From JASHPR01 sp963842355 (GTDB lineage Bacteria > Actinomycetota > Actinomycetes > Streptosporangiales > Streptosporangiaceae), in contig CAWJGC010000011.1 in the NCBI GenBank assembly GCA_963842355.1, positions 62,001-126,000 on the forward strand: a stretch of DNA of 64,000 nt. Reading direction: 5' to 3'. A program made the position numbers and the translations under genes. Under the pieces are notes generated by a model that was not told the origin of the DNA, searched no databases, and saw only the letters and a list, made by a program, of their open reading frames with translations. Within the stretch, counting starts at the first letter, position 1; each line of letters starts with the position of its first letter. Positions 17,526-26,363 of this stretch are shown here, piece after piece.

Positions 17526-19943
17526 GTGACGAACTCGCCTGAAACTCACGTCGAAGCACCCGCTGTGGCCGCGAAGCACAGGGGCCGGCTTTTAGCGCCT
17601 GCACGCTACCGGCATCCGGGCGATGTGATCCGCTTGATCCTCGCCGGGCTTGTACTCGCCGGAGTGCTGGCGGTCAGCGTCGCCGCCCATGCCACCTATG
17701 CGGGCGCCCGCGCTGTTGCCGTGACTGCTGTCGCGCCTTCCACCGTGCCGGGCCGGGTGCTGGCCGGGCTGGTGCAAGTGCTCTTCGCCGCCGCAGCCGT
17801 CGCCGCGATAGCCGTCACGTTGCGTTACCGCCGGTTCCGCCTGCTGGTCAGCCTGGTGGGTGGTGCCATCTTGGCGAGCGGCGTGCTGATCGGGATCTCT
17901 TATCTCGCGGGCGGGGTGCGTCCGCGCGCTCTGGCGGCCGGGGCCGGCCCATGGTCGTGGCTTACTGGTGCGTCGCTGGCGGGTCCCGCGGTTCTTGCCG
18001 CCGCCGTGGCCGGCACGGTCGCCGCCGCGCCGTGGCTTGGCCGTCCGTGGCGGCGAGCCGCCTGGATCCTCCTGTGGTTTGCCGCCATTGTGCGGCTGGT
18101 CACGGGCACTGCCTCGCCGGTGGAAGTGGTCGTGGCCTTCGCCGCCGGGGTTACGGTCGGTGCCGGTGTGCTCGTCTTGTTCGGCGTGCCCGACCGGCGC
18201 ATCGGCCCCGACGGGATCGCGGCGGCGCTCGCCCTGGCGGGCATGCCGGTCGCCCGCGTCGAGCCGGCCGCTGTCGAGGCGAAGGGCTCGCGGCCGTTCA
18301 TCGCGGCCGGCGAGGACGGGGAACCGTTGTTTATCAAGGTCCTCGGATCGGATCAGCGGGACGCCGATCTGCTGTACCGCGCCTACCGGTTCATCCGGCT
18401 GCGCGACGTCGGCGACACCCGGCCCGCCGCCTCGCTCATCCAGGCCGTCGAGCACCAGGCGCTTGTCGCGGTCATGGCGGAGCGGGCGAGGGTAGCGGTG
18501 CCCGCCATCCGCCAGGTGATCCAGAGCGCCGATGGGTCTGCGCTCCTGGTAATGGAACGCGTGGACGGCAGTTCCCTCGATCTGGTCCCCGAGCAGCGCA
18601 TCAGCGACACCGTGCTCCGGGAGCTGTGGGAACAGGTGGACAGGCTGCACCGGGCGAGGATTGCGCACCGGTCGCTGCGGGCCGCCAACATTGTGGTCGA
18701 CCGTGCGTGCCGGCCATGGATCGTGGACTTCAGCTTCTCCGAACTGGGCGCTACGCAGCGCCAGATGGCGCTCGACGTCGCCGAGCTGCTGGCCTCGCTG
18801 GCTACCGTGATCGGAGCCGGCAAAGCGGTCGGCAGCGCGGCCTTGGTCATCGGCCCCGACGGCGTCGCGGCCGCGGTGCCGTTGCTGCAGCCGCTTGCTC
18901 TTTCCGCCGGCACCCGCCGTGCGATCGCCCGCCACGACAGCCTGCTGACCCAGACCCGGGCAGCCGCCGCCGCTGCGAGCGGGCGGGAGGACCAGGAACT
19001 GGCCCGCATCCAGCGCGTCCGCCCGAGAACGCTGCTGGCGATCGCCGCCGCTGCGGGCGCGTTTTACTACCTGCTGCCTCAGCTGGCGCAGGTGGGAAGC
19101 AGCTGGCGGGCCGTCCAGTCGGCCCACTGGGCGTGGCTGCCGCTGGTCATCGCCTTGTCGGCCCTGAGCTACCTGGCAAGCGCCGTGGCACTCATCGGCG
19201 CGGTGCCGCAGCGGATCCGGTTCTGGCCGACCGTGCTGGCTCAGGGTGCATCGTCGTTTGTCAACCGCGTCTCCCCGGCCAATGTCGGCGGGATGGCGCT
19301 GAACGCCAGGTTCCTGCAGAAATCCGGGGTGGAGGCCAGCGCGGGCGTCGCCGCGGTCGGGGTGAACAGCCTCGCCGGCGCCGTGATGCACCTGATCTTG
19401 ATGGTGGTTTTCTTCACCTGGTCGGGCAGCGGGCTCGCCAAGGCGTTCAAGCTGCCCTCGAGCAGCAAGCTGCTGCTGATCCTGGCCGTCGTCGCGGCGA
19501 TCGCCGGGATCGTGCTGGCGACCCGGCCGGGCCGCCGGTTCGCCGCAGGCAAGCTGATCCCCGGGTTGAAGTCGGCCGCCGCCAGCCTCAAGCGGGTGGC
19601 GCAAGACCCGGGCAAGATGGTCATGCTGTTCGGCGGGTCGGCGCTGATCACGCTGGCTTACATCGGCGCATTGGCCGCCTCGGTCCAGGCGTTCGGCGGC
19701 GGGCCGGGCGTCGTCCTCCTCAGCGCCGTGTACCTGGGTGCCGCAGCGATCGCGGCTGCCGCCCCCTCACCTGGCGGCCTGGGCGCCATCGAGGCGGCCC
19801 TGGTCGCGGGCCTGACCGGTGTGGGCATGCGGGCGGGACCCGCGGTTTCCGCTGTGCTGCTGTACCGGCTGGCCACCTACTGGCTGCCTGTGGCGCCGGG
19901 CTGGCTGTCCTGGCGGGTGCTGCAGCGGCGGGAGTACGTATGA
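17526..19943 (+). CDS. Lysylphosphatidylglycerol-synthase-type flippase fused to a pseudokinase
   Basis: 805 residues from GTG 17526 (GGGGAAATC upstream). Residues 1-230: about six membrane helices. Residues 230-450: a protein-kinase-like domain with LFIKVLG (lysine strand) and LLVMERVDGSSLDL (hinge). The catalytic loop is HRSLRAAN (381-388), serine replacing the catalytic aspartate, and DFS (401-403) stands in place of DFG, so phosphotransfer is unlikely. Residues 500-800: the LPG_synthase_TM/AglD-like flippase domain with FVNRVSPANVGGMALN, SPGGLGAIEAAL and about eight helices. Such membrane proteins move lipid-linked molecules across the membrane. The stop overlaps the next start as ATGA, so the three genes form an operon. 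Confidence 0.85.
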   Translation: MTNSPETHVEAPAVAAKHRGRLLAPARYRHPGDVIRLILAGLVLAGVLAVSVAAHATYAGARAVAVTAVAPSTVPGRVLAGLVQVLFAAAAVAAIAVTLRYRRFRLLVSLVGGAILASGVLIGISYLAGGVRPRALAAGAGPWSWLTGASLAGPAVLAAAVAGTVAAAPWLGRPWRRAAWILLWFAAIVRLVTGTASPVEVVVAFAAGVTVGAGVLVLFGVPDRRIGPDGIAAALALAGMPVARVEPAAVEAKGSRPFIAAGEDGEPLFIKVLGSDQRDADLLYRAYRFIRLRDVGDTRPAASLIQAVEHQALVAVMAERARVAVPAIRQVIQSADGSALLVMERVDGSSLDLVPEQRISDTVLRELWEQVDRLHRARIAHRSLRAANIVVDRACRPWIVDFSFSELGATQRQMALDVAELLASLATVIGAGKAVGSAALVIGPDGVAAAVPLLQPLALSAGTRRAIARHDSLLTQTRAAAAAASGREDQELARIQRVRPRTLLAIAAAAGAFYYLLPQLAQVGSSWRAVQSAHWAWLPLVIALSALSYLASAVALIGAVPQRIRFWPTVLAQGASSFVNRVSPANVGGMALNARFLQKSGVEASAGVAAVGVNSLAGAVMHLILMVVFFTWSGSGLAKAFKLPSSSKLLLILAVVAAIAGIVLATRPGRRFAAGKLIPGLKSAAASLKRVAQDPGKMVMLFGGSALITLAYIGALAASVQAFGGGPGVVLLSAVYLGAAAIAAAAPSPGGLGAIEAALVAGLTGVGMRAGPAVSAVLLYRLATYWLPVAPGWLSWRVLQRREYV

Positions 19944-20899
19944 AACCGCGCGCGGTGCTCATGACGACCGGCATTGCGCTGATGACCGCGCTATCAGGAT
20001 GTACGTCCTCGGGCGGCCACGTCTCCTCCGCAGCCGGGAAGCCGACCGCCCGGCATCGCATGGTCATCACAGTCGGATCGTTCGATTTTCCGGAAAGTGT
20101 CCTGCTCGCCGACATCTACGGTGAAGCGCTCACGGCGGGCAAGTTCCCGGTGCGGATCCTGCCGGACCTGGGCCCCCGCGAGGTGGTGGATCCGGCGCTG
20201 ATGGACGGCCTGGTCCAGCTGGTACCCGAGTACGCGGGGTCGGCGCTGGAATTTTTCAGCCTGGGACGGCAATCCGCCACCTCCGATGCCGCGGCGGCCA
20301 ACAGGGCACTGGCAGCATCGTTAGCGGACCGCGGGCTGGCGGCGGCGCGCCCGGCTCCCGCGCAGGACGCCAACGCGATCGTGGTCACCGCCGCGACCGC
20401 GGCCCGCTACGGGCTGCGATCGATCGCCGACCTCGCCAGGGCGGCGCCGGGCCTGGTGTTCGGCGGCCCGCCCGAGTGCCCCGGACGCGCCTACTGCCTG
20501 TCGGGGCTTAAACGGGTCTACGGGCTGCGCTTCAAGGCGTTCATCCCGCTCGACGCCGGGGGGCCGCTGACCTTGCAGGCCCTGGAAGCCGGGTACATCG
20601 GCGTCGCGTTGCTGTTCACCACCGATCCGGACATCACCGCCCGGCATCTGGTCGTCCTGGCCGACGATCGCGGGCTGCAGCCGGCCGAGAACATCACTCC
20701 CCTGGTGCGCAGGGACGTCATCGCCCGCTACGGCCCGCACCTGCTCGCCGTGCTCAACAGAGTGTCGGCCCTGCTGGACACCGGCACGCTGCGCGCCCTC
20801 GACGCGCGGGTCGAGCTGGCAGGGCAGGACCCCCGGCTGGTGGCCGACAGCTGGCTGCGCGCACGCGGGCTGATCCCGGCCGGGGGTGCGGCGCGGTGA
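19940..20899 (+). CDS. Glycine betaine/choline-type ABC substrate-binding lipoprotein
   Basis: 319 residues from ATG 19940. Signal peptide with lipobox LSGC (Cys21). The mature part reads ITVGSFDFPESVLLADIYGE, the opening strand and helix of OpuAC/OsmF-type binding proteins, then LVPEYAGSALEFF (in the family LIPEYTG), and ITPLVRRDVIARYGPHLLAV LN near the end (in the family NIVPVV..D). These proteins bind quaternary amines for OpuB/ProU-type importers, but no permease or ATPase gene is nearby. Overlap with both neighbours (ATGA, GTGA) ties it to a lipid flippase and a PAP2-kinase fusion, an unusual setting. Confidence 0.85.
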   Translation: MKPRAVLMTTGIALMTALSGCTSSGGHVSSAAGKPTARHRMVITVGSFDFPESVLLADIYGEALTAGKFPVRILPDLGPREVVDPALMDGLVQLVPEYAGSALEFFSLGRQSATSDAAAANRALAASLADRGLAAARPAPAQDANAIVVTAATAARYGLRSIADLARAAPGLVFGGPPECPGRAYCLSGLKRVYGLRFKAFIPLDAGGPLTLQALEAGYIGVALLFTTDPDITARHLVVLADDRGLQPAENITPLVRRDVIARYGPHLLAVLNRVSALLDTGTLRALDARVELAGQDPRLVADSWLRARGLIPAGGAAR

Positions 20900-23088
20900 G
20901 TGACGACATCGGGCGCGTGGCCGCCGGGGACGGCCCGGCCAGCCCGCCGCCGGGCCCGGCCGCCGGCAAGGCTGGCCGTCAGCGGCGCCCGACCGGTGCG
21001 CCGCCGCCCTTGCCGTACCGGGTCACCATCAGCTCGGCCGCGTGGCTGGTCCTCGTGGCGGTCGTCCTCGCCGCCGCGTTCGTGGCCGCGCAGGACACGC
21101 CGTGGCTGCGGATTGATGACCGGGCCAGCACACAGGTGCTGCGCCTGCTGGCGGGGATACGGACACCGTGGCTGACCGATGTGGCCAACGGGATCGATGT
21201 GGCGGGCTCCGGCTGGGGGGCCAGCGTGCTCGGCCTGTCGGTGGTCGCCCTGACCATCACGTTCCGGCGCTGGCGGCACCTGGCCGTGTTCGTGGGTGGC
21301 CTGTTGTTCCTGGATGCTGTCGGGGAGACGTGGATCTACTACCCGCTGTCCAGGCCACGCCCGTACGGCGTGCCGATCATCGGCAGCTGGACCGGGTATG
21401 CGAGTGCGTCGCCGCCGACGGGAGTCCTCACCTTCTGCCTGATGGGCATCGTCTACTGCCTGGCCGTGCCCGGCCGCGCCCGCTCCTGCACCGCGGCAGC
21501 CGTGGCCGCCGTGGCCGCCGTGTACGGCCTGGCCCGCCTGTACCTGGGTGTCGATCACCCCGACGACGTGCTGCTCGGCGCGGCATTCGCCGTAGCGATC
21601 GCGGTCACCGCGTTCCGTTACTTCACCCCCAGCGAGGCCTTCCCCGTCGCCTACCGGCGCGGCCGCACAGCGCACGTGGACGTAACGGGGCGGCGGGGGG
21701 AGGCGGTCCGCCAGGCCGTGCACGACCAGCTCGGGCTGACCGTGACCGAGATCAAGCCGGTCGGCCTGGAGTCTTCCGCCGGGTCGACCCCGCTGCGGCT
21801 GCGGATCGCGGGCGGCCCGGATGAGTTCGTGTTCGCCAAGCTTTACACCAAGGGCCACGTCCGCGCCGACCGCTGGTACAAGCTGGGGCGGTCCATTCTC
21901 TACGGCTCCCTGGAGGATGAGTCCCCCTTCCAGACGGTGCGGCGCCTGGTCGAGTACGAGGATTATGCCCTGTGCCTGCTGCAGAGGATCGGGGTTCGCA
22001 CCGCCAGGCCCCATGGCATCGTGGAGATCACCCCCGAGCGCGAGTACCTGCTCGTCACCGAGTTCTTCAAGGATGCGGTCGAAATCGGCGAGGCCGAGGT
22101 CGATGACATGGTGATCGACCAGGGGCTGCTGCTGATCCGCAAACTTTGGGACGCCGGGATCGCCCACCGCGACCTCAAACCGGGCAACCTCATGGTCCGA
22201 TCCGGGGAGCTGCTGCTGATCGACGTGGCCTTCTTCCAGGTCCGCCCCTCACCGTGGCGCCAAGCGGTCGACCTGGGCAACATGATGCTGGTGCTCGCGC
22301 TCCGTTCCGGCTCGCGGCGGGTCTACCACCGGGCGCTGGCCTACTTCACCGAGACCGAGCTCGCCGAGGCCTTCGCCGCCACCCGCGGGGTCGCCAGCCC
22401 GACACAGCTCCGCGCCTGCATGAAACGAGACCCGCGCGACCTGCCCGGCGAATTCCGCGCGCTCGCCCCGCAACGGCCGCCGATCATCCTGCAACGCTGG
22501 AGCGCCCAGCGCATCGCACTGACGGCCGCGGTACTCGCCGTCACCGCCATCGCCGCGTGGGGCACAGTCCGGGCCTTCATCCCGGGCCCCAAGGTTCTGG
22601 GCGTCAACGCTCCCAGCTGCGGCACCGGCCCCTCGATGATCCTCAGCGCCCAGGCAGTCCCGTCAGCGGCCATGCTGCCCTGCATCGCCGCGCTCCCCTC
22701 CGGCTGGAGCATCGGCGGTGCGAACATCACCAGCGGGCACGCCCGGTTCTGGCTGGACTCCGACCGCGCAGGACCGGGGGCCATCACCGTCACCCTGACC
22801 GCGACCTGCGACACCTCGGGCGCCCAGCAGATCCCCTCCGACCAGCCCGGCACGCGGCGGTTCGAGCATCCGCTGAGCCTGCCGCCGCGGTACACCGACC
22901 TTCGCTTCTACACCTTCCCGGGCGGCTGCGTCACCTACCGGTTCGCCTTCGCGCCAGGCGCGTCCCCCGTGCTGGCCAGCGCCGCCGACAGCGCGCTCTC
23001 CTTCCAGCCCCGGTCCGCGCTCGTCGATTTCGTCCGGCGCACCGAAGGCCTAGCCCTGTGCGGGCGAGGTGCCGCATGCCCAGGCTGA
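20896..23088 (+). CDS. PAP2-like membrane domain fused to a protein-kinase-like domain
   Basis: 730 residues from GTG 20896. Residues 40-245: about six helices with PAP2-type motifs LSRPRP and LARLYLGVDHPDDV, but the middle motif is SPPTGVL instead of PSGH, so the catalytic histidine is missing. Residues 270-500: kinase-like domain with FVFAKLYTKG (lysine), the intact catalytic loop HRDLKPGN (424-431) and IDVA (442-445) where DFG is expected. Residues about 535-555: another membrane helix, followed by a 170-residue extracellular beta-rich region with four cysteines. Members of this pairing are usually uncharacterised. It ends the three-gene operon. Which domain is catalytic is an open question; the kinase half keeps more of its machinery. 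Confidence 0.8.
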   Translation: MSDDIGRVAAGDGPASPPPGPAAGKAGRQRRPTGAPPPLPYRVTISSAAWLVLVAVVLAAAFVAAQDTPWLRIDDRASTQVLRLLAGIRTPWLTDVANGIDVAGSGWGASVLGLSVVALTITFRRWRHLAVFVGGLLFLDAVGETWIYYPLSRPRPYGVPIIGSWTGYASASPPTGVLTFCLMGIVYCLAVPGRARSCTAAAVAAVAAVYGLARLYLGVDHPDDVLLGAAFAVAIAVTAFRYFTPSEAFPVAYRRGRTAHVDVTGRRGEAVRQAVHDQLGLTVTEIKPVGLESSAGSTPLRLRIAGGPDEFVFAKLYTKGHVRADRWYKLGRSILYGSLEDESPFQTVRRLVEYEDYALCLLQRIGVRTARPHGIVEITPEREYLLVTEFFKDAVEIGEAEVDDMVIDQGLLLIRKLWDAGIAHRDLKPGNLMVRSGELLLIDVAFFQVRPSPWRQAVDLGNMMLVLALRSGSRRVYHRALAYFTETELAEAFAATRGVASPTQLRACMKRDPRDLPGEFRALAPQRPPIILQRWSAQRIALTAAVLAVTAIAAWGTVRAFIPGPKVLGVNAPSCGTGPSMILSAQAVPSAAMLPCIAALPSGWSIGGANITSGHARFWLDSDRAGPGAITVTLTATCDTSGAQQIPSDQPGTRRFEHPLSLPPRYTDLRFYTFPGGCVTYRFAFAPGASPVLASAADSALSFQPRSALVDFVRRTEGLALCGRGAACPG

Positions 23089-23247
23089 GCCAGGAGGCCG
23101 CACAAAGGCAAGGCGCGCAGCAGCTCCTTGCCGCACCCTCGGTTCAATGTCCGTGCACCACGCCCGTGGACGCGACTGGCGGCCGTCCGGCTAAACCATG
23201 CTTCATCTGCGATACTGGTGCGATGTCCACAGTTACCAAGGAGCACA

Positions 23248-24341
23248 TAAGTAAGCCGACCAATCCCGGTTATGCGGTTATGTAGCGCAGGTGCGGGTCA
23301 GCGAAGAATGCCCGGACCAGTCCGGGGCGCTTCTGGAGCCGCCGCAGGGCGCCGATAGCCTTGGCCTTGAGGTCTTCCTTGCTGGTGACGCCGGTCTTGC
23401 CGATCCGGTCATGCTTGACGTTCTTCCAGACCCATTCGTCGGGATTCAGCTCGGGTGAGTATCCAGGCAGGAAGAACAGCTTCAGCCGGCCTTCTGCAGA
23501 GGCAACGAATTCCTTCGTGGCAGTGGCGCGGTGGGCGGGATGCCCGTCAACGATGAGATAAACGGGGCCGGGGGCGTCATGCAGCAGCCGCTTACAGAAG
23601 TCGATGAAGACGGCGGCGTTCGTGTTGCCCTCATAGACCGCGAACCGCAGCGCGCCTTTCGCGGAGACCACGGAAATCATGTTCACCGAATACCGGGCCC
23701 CGGTGTTCTTCACCTCCGGGGTCTGTCCCACCGGCGACCAGGTCGTGCCCGCATGGTAGTCCGAGCGGATCCCGGCCTCATCAGCGAAGTAGATGACCGC
23801 GCCCGCGGCCTCAGCCTGCGCCTGAATGGCGGGATACTCCTCGCGCTTCCACCGGTCGACCGCCTCAGGGTTCTGCTGGTAAGCGCGGTGAAGCGGCCGT
23901 TGCGGGGACATTCCGAGCTTGCGTAGCAGCCGGCCGACGCTGACAACCGACAACGCGACGCCGAATTCGCGGCGGATCATCTCGCGGACCATCTCCCGGG
24001 TCCACAACGCGAACTCGAACTGCATCTGCCGCGGATCCTGCCCGGCAATCAAAGCATACAGCCGGGACAACTGCTGGCCATTAAGCTTCGGTGGCCGCCC
24101 CGGCACCGGCTGGGCCTTCAGCGCATCCTTCCCGCCCTCACGGTATTTCGCCAGCCAGCCATACACAGTCTTGCGATGCAGGCCCAGCGCGACGGCCACA
24201 TCCTCCGGATGAGCACCTTCCCCGACCTGATCCACTGCCCGGATCCGCAGCGCCTCAAGGGTCTTATGATCGAGTTTCCGGCCATCGTTATCCCGCATGA
24301 CCCAATTCTGCCAGATCACAAGATCAAAGTCGAGCTACTTA
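23248..24341. mobile_element. IS630 family insertion sequence, intact
   Basis: The element occupies 23250-24339 (1090 bp). The ends form imperfect inverted repeats: AGTAAGCCGAC at the left and, on the other strand, AGTAGCTCGAC at the right. A TA dinucleotide lies on both sides (23248-23249 and 24340-24341), the target duplication of IS630/Tc1-type elements. The transposase fills almost the whole element on the minus strand. Confidence 0.9.
23280..24298 (-). CDS. IS630 family transposase
   Basis: About 340 residues from ATG 24298 (MRDNDGRKLDHKTLEALR). N-terminal helix-turn-helix with AVALGLHRKTVYGWLAKYRE, a second winged-helix part (RPPKLNGQQLSRL), then the DDE catalytic domain: YFADEAGIRSD (first Asp), LIVDGHPAHR (second Asp) and SPELNPDEWVWKNVKHDR (Glu). 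All three acidic residues are present and the frame is uninterrupted, so the element could be active. The stop lies about 30 bases from the left end. Confidence 0.95.
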
Positions 24342-24360
24342 TGAACTACTTAGTATCCCC

Positions 24361-24609
24361 ATGTCCACTACAGATAGCCTCCCGCAAGCCCTGCAACAAG
24401 GTCACGAGATAAATCGTGCAACTATATTGACGAGTCGTGGTCATCCGAATCCTGCAGAAGCCAGAGACGGCCTGGCTGAGTGGGCGCAAAAAAGTAACTA
24501 CGACGCAGTTATAGGCGTCCGTTTCCTGGCGATCCCCGAGGTCCTCTCGGAACAGGATACAATAACAGAAGTTAAATGGGCGGCATATGGAACGGCGATC
24601 GGCTGGTGA
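24361..24609 (+). CDS. Small YbjQ/UPF0145-like protein, AT-rich
   Basis: 82 residues. The C-terminal half (YDAVIGVRFLAIPEV, then KWAAYGTAIGW) resembles the heavy-metal-binding/UPF0145 fold seen in YbjQ (ADAVVGVRF, AYGTAV). Base composition is clearly lower in GC than the surroundings, which suggests recent transfer together with the IS630 insertion site. No ribosome binding site is visible at this ATG. Without the IS the upstream sequence would read AAGGAGCACATATG, so the insertion has separated a good ribosome binding site from whatever started there. Confidence 0.45.
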   Translation: MSTTDSLPQALQQGHEINRATILTSRGHPNPAEARDGLAEWAQKSNYDAVIGVRFLAIPEVLSEQDTITEVKWAAYGTAIGW

Positions 24610-25043
24610 GCGGCAGGATTCGCCGGATCATGCTGCCCGGGCAGTGCCCAGCTAACTGCTCTCAGGCGCGATTCACACCGTATTCGGTCACACCGATCCC
24701 CGGCTGCGATGGTGCGACGGCGCCAACCTGACGATGGCCGGGCTCGCTGACCATCCAGTCATGATGGCCAGCTCCGGGGGTGTGGCGGAACACCAGCACG
24801 CGGTGGCCGGCCAGTAGCGCCGCGGGAACTCCCGGGGTGAGGTTCCTGCCTGTACCCGCTCCGCAAGATGGGCCGCCGCTGGGCTCGGCGGCCCGATTGG
24901 CCGCGATGTGGCGTGCAGCGGACGCTTGGCGGACCGTTACCGTGCCTGCCGCTCCAGCCGGGCGCGGATACTCCTTACCGATCCTGGGCACGGCCCGGGA
25001 CGGGGCGCCGATCGACCCCTGGCAATCTGGAGGCTGGACAGCG
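24610..25043. other. Intergenic region, one unassigned minus-strand patch
   Basis: No gene is called. The minus strand from about 24850 to a stop at 24662 reads RNLTPGVPAALLAGHRVLVF and HHDWMVSEPGHRQVGAV with protein-like composition. It could be the end of a lost gene, but I do not recognise it and it has no start. Confidence 0.3.
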
Positions 25044-25724
25044 ATGACCACCGATACCCTTCCTGCCCGCCGGCGCGATGACCTGCCGAGCGTGGCGCGG
25101 CTGCTGACCCTGTCCGACAACGTGGTGGCCTTCGCCCTCACACTCCTGGTCTTGCAGCTCAGGGTGCCCGCCGCCGACCAGGTCGCCCATCCCGGCTCGG
25201 CCGCCGACCTCGCCGCCCAGCTCGCGAAGGAAGCCGACCAGCTGATCAGTTACGTGATCGCGTTCTACGTCATCGCCCAGTTCTGGCTGGCCCACCATCG
25301 GGTCTTCCGCCGGGTGGCCGGCCACCACGAGGGCCTGGCCTGGTGGAACTTCGCCTTCCTGTTCACCATCACGGCCATGCCGTTCACCAGCAGCCTGCTG
25401 GGCGAGTACGGCAACAACCCGCTCGCGGTGGACATCTTCGCGGTCAACGTGCTGCTCGCCACCCTCGCGACGCAGGCGACACTGCTCTTCGGGCACCGCC
25501 GGGATGTCCTGATCGAGCCAGCCGACGCCGCGGAGGTGCGGGCCCGCCGGGTGCGTCTCACCGTGATCCTGATCGCCATGGCCTTGTCCATCGGCCTGGC
25601 CTGGGTGAACACCAGCGCCGCCAAGTGCGGCTGGCTGCTGATCCCCCTCGCGCCATGGGCGGCGAATCGCTGGTCCGCCCGCCTCACCTCAGGCAGGGGC
25701 GCGGCCGGCCCGCCTGGCCGGTAG
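25044..25724 (+). CDS. TMEM175 family potassium channel-like membrane protein
   Basis: 226 residues from ATG 25044 (GGAGGCTGGA upstream). RLLTLSDNVVAFALTLLVLQ at the N-terminus corresponds to the first helix of bacterial TMEM175 proteins (RxxAFSDGVFAIAxTLLVL). The central FYVIAQFWLAHHRVFRRV and LFTITAMPFTSSLLGEYG and about six hydrophobic segments match the family. In the family consensus a phenylalanine precedes Ser-Asp; here it is leucine. TMEM175 proteins form K+-selective channels, bacterial ones as tetramers. Single gene. Confidence 0.85.
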   Translation: MTTDTLPARRRDDLPSVARLLTLSDNVVAFALTLLVLQLRVPAADQVAHPGSAADLAAQLAKEADQLISYVIAFYVIAQFWLAHHRVFRRVAGHHEGLAWWNFAFLFTITAMPFTSSLLGEYGNNPLAVDIFAVNVLLATLATQATLLFGHRRDVLIEPADAAEVRARRVRLTVILIAMALSIGLAWVNTSAAKCGWLLIPLAPWAANRWSARLTSGRGAAGPPGR

Positions 25725-26270
25725 CCTTCCCGGCCCGCCCGGCGGCAGCACCCGGCCAGTACGAAAGTCCTGCGGCAGTGGGCCCAACGCCTCTCACCTG
25801 CCCCCGGGAGGCCTGCGTGGGTTCAAACTGGGCCATGCCGGGCTTGCCTACGCGCTGTTGTGGGTGGTGGTCGTCGGGACCCGGCTGTGGTTTGCGTACG
25901 CCGCCAACCACACCTTCCGGTTCCCGCCCGGCACCTGGATGTTCGCTCGCCGGCTGACCTCCAGCGCGCTCGTCGACGCGCTCATCTTCCTGGCCCTGGC
26001 GATGGTGCTGACCAGGACCGGCAGCCTGGCGGTGCGGTCGAGGGCGCTGCGCGGCGCCCCTGCCGCCGAGGCCGCTGCCAGCTTCCGGACGCCTCGCCTG
26101 ACCGTCCTGGTGGTCACCCGGCGCTACTCTTCGCCAGCGAGCACGGCCTCGTGCTCCAGCCCGCCACCCTGGCGTCGATGTTCCAGCCGCACTTCCGGCC
26201 CGATCTCCGCCTGCCGGGCATGGGACTGGCTTTCGAGCTTGTCAGCGCGTGCTGTTCAGCCAGGCGATCA
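25725..26270 (+). pseudogene. Fragments of a membrane protein and a serine hydrolase
   Basis: From about 25810 one frame reads FKLGHAGLAYALLWVVVVGT, RLWFAYAANHTFRFP, and SALVDALIFLALAMVLTRTG, part of an actinobacterial multi-pass membrane protein. At about 26125 it is joined in another frame to LFASEHGLVLQPATLASMFQ and LRLPGMGLAFEL, the middle of a beta-lactamase-fold serine hydrolase. Neither has a start or an end. Another recombination scar. Confidence 0.6.
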
Positions 26271-26285
26271 GATGTAAATCGCGCC

Positions 26286-26325
26286 CGTCCGCGGGACTTG
26301 CCTCACCAGGCAAGTCCCGCGGACG
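26286..26325 (-). terminator. Perfect 18-bp hairpin downstream of the GH3 gene
   Basis: CGTCCGCGGGACTTGCCT (26286-26303) pairs fully with AGGCAAGTCCCGCGGACG (26308-26325) around a CACC loop. It lies 39 bases past the stop of the GH3 gene on the minus strand and is a convincing stem for a terminator, without a T-run. Confidence 0.7.
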
Positions 26326-26363
26326 TCATGCGTGGAGACAGCGAGCGCCATCCCTACAGCGGG

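Noticed and set aside
17592..19604. 670-codon antisense frame
   Set aside because: Antisense shadow of the flippase gene, produced by GC-rich codon bias; no motifs and low-complexity composition.
17951..19939. Long plus-strand frame that runs on into the binding lipoprotein gene
   Set aside because: It is the +2 shadow of the flippase-pseudokinase gene: arginine/glycine-rich, no family resemblance until the lipobox signal at 19940.
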